Shown in pieces: positions 1-5,985 of a stretch of 9,683 bases of DNA. The notes under the pieces were generated by a model. The model had not been told where the DNA came from, did not search any database, and saw only the letters and a list, made by a program, of their open reading frames with translations. Every line of letters begins with the position of its first letter. Position 1 is the first letter of the stretch. Origin of the DNA: an uncultured Rothia sp. Lineage in GTDB: Bacteria; Actinomycetota; Actinomycetes; Actinomycetales; Micrococcaceae. Location: positions 1-9,683 of the forward strand of contig CALGXU010000124.1 of NCBI GenBank assembly GCA_937935205.1. Reading direction: 5' to 3'. Position numbers and translations under genes: made by a program.

Positions 1-458
1 CAGGGGTGCGCCAGAGCGGTAGCGGCAAGGTTTGCCTGAATCATTGCCTGGCGTGCCTGCTGATCGGAGGGGAGCGTGGGCTTGAGCGCCAGGTGTGCCG
101 GGGTGAGCGGGTTGGTATCGGTGCTACCCTGGGTGAGTACGTCCTGCACGGCGCGCATCTGCTCGAAGGTGCCTCGATGCGAGCCGCAGGCGATGGCGAC
201 CTGGGAGCCGCGCAGGGGAGCGCCTGCCTTCATGGACCCGATGGCCTGCAGCGGTTTGGCGGCGGAGCGCAGGTAGAAGGGCTCGTGAATATCACCGAGG
301 GCTAGCTGCACCTCGCCGTCGGGGCCCAGCAGGATGAGGCGGCCGCGGTGGCGCGCCTCAACAAGGTTATTGCGGGTGAGCTGCGCGAGTTCTACGTCGA
401 AGGCGCTGCTCTGGCTGGTGGTGTGAGTGGTTGCCTGTGGGGTGGTGCTGTTGGTCAT
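1..458 (-). CDS. L-asparaginase II-type protein, N-terminal part (cut by window edge)
   Basis: This is the 5' end (152 codons plus two bases) of a minus-strand gene starting at ATG 458-456 and running off the left edge, with no stop inside the window. The product resembles the asparaginase II family (Pfam Asparaginase_II type, usually 320-340 aa), which is thought to hydrolyse L-asparagine to aspartate and ammonia and is distinct from the classical EcAII fold. Visible support: 'LTRNNLVEARHRG' (residues 27-39), 'GDIHEPFYLRSAAKPLQA' (55-72) with the family's RSxxKPLQ block, and 'ACGSHRGTFEQMRAV' (90-104), matching the usual CASH-G segment. The first 20 residues are Thr/Ser/Gln-rich and non-conserved. 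Upstream of the start there is only a weak SD-like AGAAGA, and a TAnnnT box lies 7 bp before ATG, so leaderless translation is possible. Family assignment is confident; catalytic activity cannot be judged from a fragment. Confidence 0.85.
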   Translation of the reverse strand, partial: MTNSTTPQATTHTTSQSSAFDVELAQLTRNNLVEARHRGRLILLGPDGEVQLALGDIHEPFYLRSAAKPLQAIGSMKAGAPLRGSQVAIACGSHRGTFEQMRAVQDVLTQGSTDTNPLTPAHLALKPTLPSDQQARQAMIQANLAATALAHP

Positions 459-464
459 TCTTCT

Positions 465-470
465 AGTTTA
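465..470 (-). promoter_or_regulatory. Candidate -10 box for a leaderless asparaginase transcript
   Basis: TAAACT on the minus strand ends seven bases before the A of the asparaginase ATG, the spacing expected if transcription starts at the start codon. It sits inside the palindrome GTTTAAAC (466-473). No convincing -35 lies upstream, so this is a weak, competing alternative to the promoter at 597-624. Confidence 0.25.
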
Positions 471-548
471 AACGGGGCGTGCGGCTTGACCCTATTTGTG
501 GTCAGCGGTGCGCAGGCAAGAACGGGGCAGACATCGTTGGGGGGGCGT

Positions 549-562
549 GTGAATAGATTCAC
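549..562. promoter_or_regulatory. Palindrome GTGAAT-AG-ATTCAC, candidate operator
   Basis: This is a perfect inverted repeat with 6-bp arms and a 2-bp centre, about 90 bp upstream of the asparaginase start. It shares the GAAT/ATTC core with the palindrome at 583-595, so the pair may be two sites for one dimeric regulator. The function is inferred. Confidence 0.35.
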
Positions 563-582
563 GTTCACTATGGGTTGAAGTT

Positions 583-595
583 ATGAATAATTCAT
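583..595. promoter_or_regulatory. Palindrome ATGAAT-A-ATTCAT, candidate operator
   Basis: This is a perfect inverted repeat with 6-bp arms around one central base. It lies at the expected start point of the candidate minus-strand promoter at 597-624, a common place for a repressor site. The local sequence is AT-rich, so a chance palindrome is possible. Confidence 0.35.
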
Positions 596-596
596 T

Positions 597-624
597 TTTA
601 TAATTGAAGTGTGCTCAAGCGCAA
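597..624 (-). promoter_or_regulatory. Candidate sigma-70-type promoter driving the asparaginase gene
   Basis: On the minus strand TTGCGC (624-619) is followed after 16 bp by TATAAA (602-597). Transcription would start near 590 and give a leader of about 130 nt before the asparaginase ATG. The -10 is good, the -35 moderate and the spacing slightly short. Confidence 0.3.
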
Positions 625-939
625 CGGGTAAAACCGAGGTACGTGAGCGAGGCACAGCCCGCACGCACCGAAAAACCCAGCACCGCATAGGACCGACCAC
701 GATCGACGCCCGACGAACCATTCCGGCGCCTCGACGTACCGCCTCACGAATACGGCGATGACCAAGGCAGCGGCAGATGAGCAAACCCCCACCCCGTCAA
801 TCGATGAGCTATGAGTGTATCTTCTCAAACGCAAAATCATCTCCGACGCTACCCAACACGCGGTCTGAGAACGGGCGTAATGTATCCAGTAGGAAATTGA
901 TGCAGCCCCGGGCCCCCCACATCTAGACGAAACTAGCAT
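598..939 (-). pseudogene. Probable remnant of an acyltransferase-3 (OafA-like) membrane protein
   Basis: An open minus-strand frame of 113 codons has no visible SD and no complete domain. Its translation nevertheless carries two blocks in the order and spacing of the C-terminal half of acyltransferase-3 proteins. 'GAASISYWIHY' (from residue 10) resembles the 'GRISYSxYLWH' segment. About 45 residues later comes a hydrophobic stretch ending 'AVFVRRYVEAPEWF', like the terminal-helix 'SYRxVExP' motif, followed by another hydrophobic segment. Complete family members have about 350 aa or more with roughly ten membrane helices, so at most the last third is left. Short tandem repeats (921-975) lie at the broken 5' end. 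Codon use is irregular and Cys-rich, as expected of decaying sequence. It may be chance, and I would not annotate it as a working gene. Confidence 0.35.
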
Positions 940-954
940 CTAGGCGAAACTAGT
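921..954. repeat. 17-bp tandem repeat, two copies
   Basis: Two copies of ATCTAGRCGAAACTAGY (921-937 and 938-954) differ at two positions. Each copy contains two CTAG tetramers, a sequence that is usually scarce. It adjoins a second, related repeat at 954-975. Confidence 0.7.
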
Positions 955-975
955 TAGACGCGACTTAGACGCGAC
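954..975. repeat. 11-bp tandem repeat TTAGACGCGAC, two identical copies
   Basis: Two perfect copies (954-964 and 965-975) directly follow the 17-bp repeat and share its TAGrCG element. The four units together look like a small degenerate satellite in the gap between the asparaginase and SemiSWEET genes. Confidence 0.7.
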
Positions 976-1022
976 CCGGTACGAGTATGCATCCTTAGTG
1001 CCCCTCATCCCTCAACTCACTC

Positions 1023-1050
1023 TTGATCGGTGATCCTTGATTGGTGAGCG
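1023..1050. repeat. 14-bp imperfect tandem repeat upstream of the SemiSWEET gene
   Basis: TTGATCGGTGATCC (1023-1036) is followed directly by TTGATTGGTGAGCG (1037-1050), with 11 of 14 positions identical. It lies 26 bp before the SemiSWEET start codon, so it is probably within the leader or promoter. It could be a regulator site or simply a local duplication. No clear -10/-35 pair was found in 976-1060. Confidence 0.4.
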
Positions 1051-1075
1051 GCAAACCATGTAAAGGAGTACACCC

Positions 1076-1417
1076 ATGGCAGAGCAGAACAACACCTCCG
1101 CAAACACCTCCGCACAGAACAGCTCCCCCAAGGGCGGTTTGAGCGCAGAATCTGAATTCCACGCAAAGTTCTTCCCCATCCTGGCTCGCGTTGCTTCTGT
1201 GACTGCAGTGCTCATGTACGTGTTCTACTTCCCGCAGATTATCGGTAACCTGAACGGTCACAAGGGTGACTGGATTCAGCCTCTGGTTGCTGCTGTGAAC
1301 TGCACCCTGTGGGTTCTGTACGGTCTGTGGCGCCCCAAGAAGGACGTTCCGATTATCATCGCGAACGCCCCCGGTATTGTTTTCGGTGGCCTGGCTGCTA
1401 TTACCGCCCTCATCTAA
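1076..1417 (+). CDS. SemiSWEET-family sugar transporter
   Basis: The product is a 113-aa small membrane protein of the SWEET/SemiSWEET (MtN3/saliva) family. Members dimerise to form a uniporter that moves sugars such as glucose or sucrose across the cytoplasmic membrane by facilitated diffusion. Three membrane helices are visible: about residues 35-58 (containing the conserved 'FPQI', P53-Q54), 67-85 ('VAAVNCTLWVLYGLW', N75) and 91-112 ('IIIANAPGIVFGG', N97). This is the expected single triple-helix bundle. The ATG at 1076 is supported by AAAGGAG at 1062-1068. Bacterial SemiSWEETs are often 85-100 aa; the excess is a polar Asn/Ser/Thr-rich N-terminal tail of about 30 residues. The gene is monocistronic, with a terminator hairpin downstream. 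The substrate cannot be read from the sequence. Confidence 0.88.
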   Translation: MAEQNNTSANTSAQNSSPKGGLSAESEFHAKFFPILARVASVTAVLMYVFYFPQIIGNLNGHKGDWIQPLVAAVNCTLWVLYGLWRPKKDVPIIIANAPGIVFGGLAAITALI

Positions 1418-1454
1418 GGTTTAGCTTGATTCGGTAGCTTCGGTTACCGGGCCG

Positions 1455-1517
1455 TGCGGCTCTTCTTGAGCGTGCATTCTTGCGAATGTGCCGCTACATG
1501 AGAAGAGCCGCATTTTT
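1455..1517 (+). terminator. Rho-independent terminator after the SemiSWEET gene
   Basis: A perfect 12-bp stem (TGCGGCTCTTCT 1455-1466 with 1501-1512) is followed by five Ts (1513-1517). The 34-nt loop contains a second small hairpin, CATTC-TTGC-GAATG (1475-1488), so the structure is a branched or extended stem. It ends 49 bp before purD and should separate the two transcripts. Confidence 0.8.
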
Positions 1518-1543
1518 AGTGCGCTCAGCTCACATTTTTAGTG
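1511..1543. repeat. Direct repeat CATTTTTAGTG, two copies 22 bp apart
   Basis: Identical 11-mers lie at 1511-1521 and 1533-1543. The period of 22 bp is close to two helical turns, so both copies face the same side of the DNA just upstream of the candidate purD promoter. The first copy overlaps the T-tract of the terminator. The repeat could be a regulator site or a duplicated fragment. Confidence 0.4.
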
Positions 1544-1553
1544 TGGTACCGGG

Positions 1554-1559
1554 TACCCT
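1554..1559 (+). promoter_or_regulatory. Candidate -10 box for a leaderless purD transcript
   Basis: TACCCT fits the actinobacterial TAnnnT -10 pattern and ends eight bases before the A of the purD ATG, so transcription would begin at or next to the start codon. This fits the complete lack of an SD-like sequence before purD. No good -35 is visible. The box lies within the palindrome GGGTACCC (1551-1558). Confidence 0.4.
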
Positions 1560-1566
1560 AAATAGC

Positions 1567-2850
1567 ATGAAGGTTTTGGTACTGGGCCCCGGCGGCCGCG
1601 AACACGCAATTATTCGAGCGCTTCTGCGCGACCCTGAGGTAACTGAGGTGCACAGCGCCCCCGGCAACGCCGGTATTGCCCAGGATGTTCCCGTCCACGC
1701 AATTGATGCGAATGACCCCGCCCAGGCAACCGCCCTGGCACGCGAACTGAACGCCGACCTGGTCGTTATTGGCCCGGAGGCGCCCCTGGTCGCAGGTGTC
1801 TCCGATGCACTGCGTGAGGCGGGTTTTGACGTTTTCGGCCCCTCCGCAGCTGCCGCGCAGCTGGAAGGTTCCAAGGCTTTCGCTAAGCAGGTCATGGAAG
1901 AGGCTTCCGTGCCGACTGCTCGCGCCTACGTGGCAACGAACGCCGATGAAGCGCAGGCGGCACTGGACGAGTTTGGCGCACCCTACGTGGTGAAGGACGA
2001 CGGCCTGGCTGCAGGTAAGGGCGTTGTGGTGACCGAGGACCGCGACGCGGCGCTGGAGCACGCTCAGGCTTGCTTCAATGCTGGCGGCACCGTGGTCATC
2101 GAAGAGTTCCTGGACGGCCCCGAGGTGTCCCTCTTCGTCATTTCTGACGGTAAGAACGTTCTGCCGCTGTCCCCGGCTCAGGACTTCAAGCGCATTTTTG
2201 ACAACGATGAGGGCCCGAACACCGGCGGTATGGGCGCCTACACCCCGCTTCCCTGGCTGCCCGAGGGCTTCGTGCAGGAGGTCGTGGAGAAGGTGGCACG
2301 CCCGACCGTGGCTCGTATGGCTGAGCGCGGCACCCCGTTCGTGGGCGTGCTCTTCTGCGGTCTGGCTGTGACCAGCCGCGGCGTGCGCGTTATCGAGTTC
2401 AACGCCCGCTTTGGCGACCCTGAAACCCAGGCGGTTCTGGCGCGTCTGCGCACCCCGCTGGGCCAGCTGCTGCGTGCGGCTGCTCGCGGTGAAATTTCTG
2501 AGGGTACCGAGCTGGATTGGGATCCCCGCACCGCAGTTGACGTGGTCATGGCTGCCGAGAACTACCCGGACACTCCCCGCAAGGGTGACGTCATCTCCGG
2601 CCTGGATGAGGCGAATGCCCTGGAGGGCGTGCACGTGATTCACGCGGGCACTGCCGCATCCGAGGAGGGTGTGTTGACCGCTGGCGGTCGTGTGCTGGCT
2701 GTTGTTGCTCTCGGCGACGACCTGGCTACCGCCCGTAACGCCGCCTACGAGGGTGTTCGCGCTATCTCTTGGGCTGGCGCGCAGTACCGCACCGATATTG
2801 CGCTGAAGGCTGTGGAGAACCGCATCCACATTCCCGCTCCGCGTAGCTAA
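1567..2850 (+). CDS. purD: Phosphoribosylamine-glycine ligase (GAR synthetase)
   Basis: PurD performs the second step of de novo purine synthesis in the cytoplasm: 5-phosphoribosylamine + glycine + ATP gives GAR + ADP + phosphate. The protein of 427 aa has normal length for the family. It opens with 'MKVLVLGPGGREHA' (residues 1-14), the typical PurD N-terminal dinucleotide-type fold. The ATP-grasp domain follows: 'GSKAFAKQ' (101-108), 'VVKDDGLAAGKGV' (141-153), 'EEFLDGPEVS' (179-188), 'DNDEGPNTGGMGAY' (212-225), and the signature 'FNARFGDPETQ' (278-288), followed by the C-terminal domain. The open frame extends upstream to 1480, but conservation begins at ATG 1567, and the extra 29 codons would cover the upstream terminator. 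No SD precedes 1567, so the mRNA may be leaderless. It shares its direction with purC but is followed by its own hairpin. Confidence 0.97.
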   Translation: MKVLVLGPGGREHAIIRALLRDPEVTEVHSAPGNAGIAQDVPVHAIDANDPAQATALARELNADLVVIGPEAPLVAGVSDALREAGFDVFGPSAAAAQLEGSKAFAKQVMEEASVPTARAYVATNADEAQAALDEFGAPYVVKDDGLAAGKGVVVTEDRDAALEHAQACFNAGGTVVIEEFLDGPEVSLFVISDGKNVLPLSPAQDFKRIFDNDEGPNTGGMGAYTPLPWLPEGFVQEVVEKVARPTVARMAERGTPFVGVLFCGLAVTSRGVRVIEFNARFGDPETQAVLARLRTPLGQLLRAAARGEISEGTELDWDPRTAVDVVMAAENYPDTPRKGDVISGLDEANALEGVHVIHAGTAASEEGVLTAGGRVLAVVALGDDLATARNAAYEGVRAISWAGAQYRTDIALKAVENRIHIPAPRS

Positions 2851-2861
2851 AACCTTAACGT

Positions 2862-2897
2862 GACCGGCTTCCCCGCTTGAGGGTGGGGGAGCCGGTC
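2862..2897 (+). terminator. Hairpin terminator after purD
   Basis: A 13-bp stem (2862-2874 with 2885-2897, one T-G wobble, otherwise perfect, very GC-rich) with a 10-nt loop begins 11 bp after the purD stop. The downstream tail has only scattered Ts (GCTTCTTTG), so termination may be partial and some transcript could continue into purC. Confidence 0.65.
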
Positions 2898-3026
2898 GCT
2901 TCTTTGCCTCAAGATTGTGCCATATTGGTGACTGCTTGGCACTATCGGGAGCCGTGCCTGTCGCGGTATTGTAATTACACAGACTTTTTGCATCCACATC
3001 ACACCACCTCATCAGGAGAAATTCTC

Positions 3027-3953
3027 ATGACTTCTCGTTCTAACCCCCTGGAAATCCCTGGCTGGACTCACATTTATTCCGGTAAGGTCCGCGACCTGTA
3101 CGTTCCGAATGAGGAACGTTTTGACGCTACCGGCTTGACCGTCAATGATGACGCTGAGCTGCGTGCCGGTTCGGTCATGGTTGTTGCCTCGGACCGTATT
3201 AGCGCTTTTGACCGTATTCTGCCTACCGAGATCCCGGATAAGGGCAAGATTCTGACTCAGATGTCCCTGTGGTGGTTTGAGCAGCTTAAGCAGGTTCCGA
3301 ACCACGTGCTGTCCACCGACGTTCCGGATGTTGTGGCTGGTCGCGCGATGATTTGCCGCTCCCTGAATATGTTCCCGGTGGAGTGCATTGTGCGCGGTTA
3401 CCTGACCGGTTCGGGCTTGGCGGCGTATAACGAGACCGGTGAGATTGCTGGTGTGAAGCTGCCTGCGGGTCTGGTGGATGGTTCCCGCCTGGACACCCCG
3501 ATTTTCACTCCGACCGGTAAAGCTGAGGTGGGTGAGCATGATGAGCTGGTGACCCGTGAGGAGCTGTACGCTGAGGTGGGTCAGCCGGTGGGTGAGCGCC
3601 TGGAGGAGCTGAGCCTGAGCCTGTACACCACTGCGGAGAAGATTGCTCGCGAGCAGGGCATTATTCTGGCGGATACCAAGATGGAGTTCGGTACCGATTC
3701 GTACCGCGGCGAGATTACCCTGGGTGATGAGGTTCTGACCCCGGATTCTTCGCGTTTCTGGGACGCTCAGCAGTACGAGCCGGGTCGTGCGCAGCCGAGC
3801 TTCGATAAGCAGTATGTGCGTGACTGGCTGCGTTCCCCGGAGTCGGGTTGGGACGGTTCGGATAACGTGCCGCACCTGCCTGAGGAGGTTGTGGAGAAGA
3901 CTCGTGCCCGTTACGTTGAGGCGTATGAGCGTCTGACCGGCACGAAGTTCTAA
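3027..3953 (+). CDS. purC: Phosphoribosylaminoimidazole-succinocarboxamide synthase (SAICAR synthetase)
   Basis: PurC condenses CAIR with L-aspartate using ATP to give SAICAR, a middle step of purine synthesis. The protein of 308 aa matches the long monofunctional form (about 290-310 aa). Family motifs: 'IYSGKVRDLY' (16-25, nucleotide site), 'VASDRISAFDRILPTEIPDKG' start at 53, 'MFPVECIVRGYLTGSG' (115-130, signature 1) and 'ILADTKMEFG' (213-222, signature 2). The start at ATG 3027 has AGGAG at 3014-3018, eight bases upstream; the longer open frame from 2877 is not conserved and runs through the purD hairpin. A separate promoter between 2898 and 3014 is likely. An AT-rich -10-like region (TATTGTAATTA, 2967-2977) is present but without a well-placed -35. 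No purine riboswitch or PurR-like box was recognised. Confidence 0.97.
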   Translation: MTSRSNPLEIPGWTHIYSGKVRDLYVPNEERFDATGLTVNDDAELRAGSVMVVASDRISAFDRILPTEIPDKGKILTQMSLWWFEQLKQVPNHVLSTDVPDVVAGRAMICRSLNMFPVECIVRGYLTGSGLAAYNETGEIAGVKLPAGLVDGSRLDTPIFTPTGKAEVGEHDELVTREELYAEVGQPVGERLEELSLSLYTTAEKIAREQGIILADTKMEFGTDSYRGEITLGDEVLTPDSSRFWDAQQYEPGRAQPSFDKQYVRDWLRSPESGWDGSDNVPHLPEEVVEKTRARYVEAYERLTGTKF

Positions 3954-3990
3954 ACTCTATATTTCGGGCTGAATAAGTCTTTGAGATAGC

Positions 3991-4038
3991 TAAAGGGCGG
4001 TGCCCCGGAAGGTCATTCTTCCGGGGCACCGCCCTTTA
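3991..4038. terminator. Bidirectional terminator between purC and the exporter operon; copy 1 of an inverted pair
   Basis: A perfect 21-bp stem (3991-4011 with 4018-4038) encloses a 6-nt loop GTCATT. The stem is GC-rich with TAAA/TTTA ends, so either strand ends the stem in a short U-run. It lies between convergent genes, 38 bp after the purC stop and 12 bp past the permease stop, and can serve both. The same element recurs, inverted and with two base changes, at 8577-8624. Confidence 0.85.
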
Positions 4039-4049
4039 GAGCTGGGCAC

Positions 4050-5207
4050 TTATTGCAGGAGCTCAAGCGGCTGAACCTTCGTTGCCGCGTAGGCGGGCAA
4101 TGCACCCGCCACGATACCCACAGCCAAGCCGAGGAAAGGAATCCCCAGGATAAGGGGTGGCAGAGATAGCGCCCATCCGTTGAGAAGGCACACAACCCAG
4201 GAACCGAGGATACCTAGGATGAAGCCTCCAAGAGCACCTAGGGCCCCGAGGAGGGCTGCCTCCGCCAGGAAGCTCACCGCCACATCTCGCCGTCCCAACC
4301 CTAATGCACGGTTAATGCCGATTTCCCGGCGGCGTTCCCAGACCGAAATCTGCATGGTCATCACAATGCCGAAGCTTGTCGAGACGATAAGAACCACTAG
4401 GATGATGGTCGTAAGAGCTCGACTGTCCTTCGTCAAGGAAGCACGAAGAGTCACCGGTGAAGGTGGAATCTCAATGTTTGTATCAACGGGGGTGCGTTGC
4501 GGATCGAGTACCTGCTTGAGCTGTTCCGCGACCGTATCTGCACTTCCTGGATTCACGATGACGTCCATACCGCGTTGCAGGGTGTGGGCTTGCGGTAAGA
4601 AAGTGGAGGTGGTCGGCAGGATAAGAGCGCTACTGAGAGCAGCGTTTTTGCCGCCATCACGGATAATGCCGAGCACATAGGCTCGCATTCCGTTGACCTC
4701 AATTATGTTCCGCCCGGGCTCGGTACTGACCCCTAGCTCCTTCGCGAGGGCAACGCCCAGATAGACGGTAGGCTCACCGGGGCGTTCGCGGGCAGGCTCC
4801 GCAAAGTGCCCTTCGACAATGTGCGCACCTCGTGCTTTCAAACCTGCCTCTGAAACGACTGCGAGGGGTGCTTGTTGACCTTCATACCCCGGTCTGTTCA
4901 CTTGTGGACGCGTCGTCTGCGTATCTACGGTGACTGTACCGGCAGCTTTAACCTCTGGAATTTGGTTAACGCGCCAGAGTAGTTCCTCCTCCGGTATATC
5001 CCAGGTCTGCGGCTGGAGGCGCACACCGAGCCGGGTGGAATCGTAACTGGCCAGCTGCGAGCTCGTATTGAGCGCCGATGACTCGCTGACGCCCACCAGC
5101 ATGATGATGGTGGTTGTTCCCGCGAGCATCGCCAGTACCGTGAGCAGGTTGCGGCGCCAACGGCGAACAACTGCAAGGAGAGCGTAGTGAAGGTTGTTCC
5201 TTAGCAT
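4050..5207 (-). CDS. MacB/FtsX-type ABC transporter permease
   Basis: The product is a 385-aa permease of the MacB-type (ABC3/FtsX) exporters that work at the outer face of the membrane with a fusion protein. Topology is standard for the family: one helix at about residues 21-41, a large extracytoplasmic domain (about 42-263, MacB_PCD-like, with 'VVSEAGLKARG...VEGHFAEPA' and 'VYLGVALAKELGV'), then three helices at about 265-287, 311-341 and 347-372. The cytoplasmic coupling segment 'VWERRREIGINRALG' (289-303) and the C-terminal 'ALPAYAATKVQPLELLQ' are diagnostic. It starts with ATG 5207-5205 immediately after the TAG of the ATPase gene (TAGATG), with SD GGGAGGA inside the end of that gene, so the two are translationally coupled. 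It is the last gene of the operon. The substrate is unknown; relatives export peptides, antibiotics or lipids. Confidence 0.9.
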   Translation of the reverse strand: MLRNNLHYALLAVVRRWRRNLLTVLAMLAGTTTIIMLVGVSESSALNTSSQLASYDSTRLGVRLQPQTWDIPEEELLWRVNQIPEVKAAGTVTVDTQTTRPQVNRPGYEGQQAPLAVVSEAGLKARGAHIVEGHFAEPARERPGEPTVYLGVALAKELGVSTEPGRNIIEVNGMRAYVLGIIRDGGKNAALSSALILPTTSTFLPQAHTLQRGMDVIVNPGSADTVAEQLKQVLDPQRTPVDTNIEIPPSPVTLRASLTKDSRALTTIILVVLIVSTSFGIVMTMQISVWERRREIGINRALGLGRRDVAVSFLAEAALLGALGALGGFILGILGSWVVCLLNGWALSLPPLILGIPFLGLAVGIVAGALPAYAATKVQPLELLQ

Positions 5208-5984
5208 CTATCCTCCCCTGACAACGGGTTCTATGAGCGTTTGGTGGGCCGGTTCTTCGGGACGAGTGAGTTCGGGGCTAACGAGCATCCCATCGACCAT
5301 GTGTAGCTGCCGGTCGCAGCGAGCCGCGATATCAGGTTCATGGGTGATGATGACCAGGCTTTGCTTCTCCGCACGGCCGGCGAGGAGCAGATCCAACACC
5401 TTGTGAGAGTTTTCAGTGTCGAGGTTTCCTGTAGGCTCATCGCACAGTAGGATACGCGGGGCACAGGCTAACGCGCGCGCAACCGCGACTCGTTGCTGTT
5501 CACCACCGGACATATTGCGTGGAAGAACCTCCAGACGGTGCCCCAAACCCACCTGTTCGAGTGCCTGCAACGCACGCTGATGTGCCTGACGGCCCGGTAC
5601 GCCGCGCATCCGGAGGGTGTGGGCAATGTTCTCGGTGGCGTTCAGATGAGCAATGAGGTGGTACGCCTGAAAGACAAAAGCGATGTGCTCACGGCGCGCC
5701 ACAGTTCGCTCGGCGTCGCTGGCGGTGCCCATGTTTTGGCCCAATATTTTCAGCTCACCTTCAGAGGGCTGATCGAGTAACCCGATGATGGAGAGGAGCG
5801 TAGATTTTCCGCTTCCGGAGGCGCCGGTAATGGCCACAGATTCGCCTTCATGAATGCTGAGGGTCGCGTTTTTGAGCGCCCAGGTGGCGGGCGGGAAGAA
5901 ACGCGCAATATTGTGGCACTCGATATTAGGTTTTGTGGCGGTAGAGCTCGCGGGGAGGACACGTTCTGTCTCGTGATGAGGCAT
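5208..5984 (-). CDS. ABC transporter ATP-binding protein (LolD/MacB type)
   Basis: The product is a 258-aa cytoplasmic ATPase that powers the adjacent permease. All nucleotide-binding elements are intact: Walker A 'GASGSGKST' (54-62), Q-loop Q106 in 'FVFQAYHL', signature 'MSGGEQQR' (158-165), Walker B 'ILLCDEPT' (178-185), D-loop 'GNLD' (186-189) and the switch His in 'ITHE' (H215). The sequence around the signature and Q-loop is of the MacB/LolD class, which is exporter-type. It has a non-conserved 20-aa N-terminal extension and a short C-terminal tail. The start ATG 5984-5982 lies one base after the TAA of the fusion-protein gene, with AAGGAG in that gene's last codons as SD, which implies coupled translation. 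The stop TAG touches the permease ATG. Confidence 0.95.
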   Translation of the reverse strand: MPHHETERVLPASSTATKPNIECHNIARFFPPATWALKNATLSIHEGESVAITGASGSGKSTLLSIIGLLDQPSEGELKILGQNMGTASDAERTVARREHIAFVFQAYHLIAHLNATENIAHTLRMRGVPGRQAHQRALQALEQVGLGHRLEVLPRNMSGGEQQRVAVARALACAPRILLCDEPTGNLDTENSHKVLDLLLAGRAEKQSLVIITHEPDIAARCDRQLHMVDGMLVSPELTRPEEPAHQTLIEPVVRGG

Positions 5985-5985
5985 T

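Noticed and set aside
6..305. Plus-strand open frame of 99 codons at the left edge
   Set aside because: It is antisense to the clearly conserved asparaginase reading frame.
539..545. G7 run upstream of the asparaginase gene as a second phase-variable promoter
   Set aside because: TTCACA lies correctly placed before it on the minus strand, but the sequence at the -10 position (CTGCCC) is not a plausible -10 box.
1480..1566. Upstream extension of purD to the first in-frame start
   Set aside because: The extra 29 codons run through the SemiSWEET terminator and are not conserved; homology begins at MKVLVLGPGG.
1558..3012. Long minus-strand open frame of 484 codons opposite purD
   Set aside because: It is the complement of a GC-biased real gene; its product has no recognisable domains and is His/Cys/Arg-rich like other antisense shadows.
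2898..3014. Purine riboswitch ahead of purC
   Set aside because: I could not find a three-way junction with conserved loop sequences; the only strong structure nearby is the purD terminator hairpin.
3012..3875. Minus-strand open frame of 287 codons opposite purC
   Set aside because: This is an antisense shadow of purC with no domain, SD or own regulatory signals.
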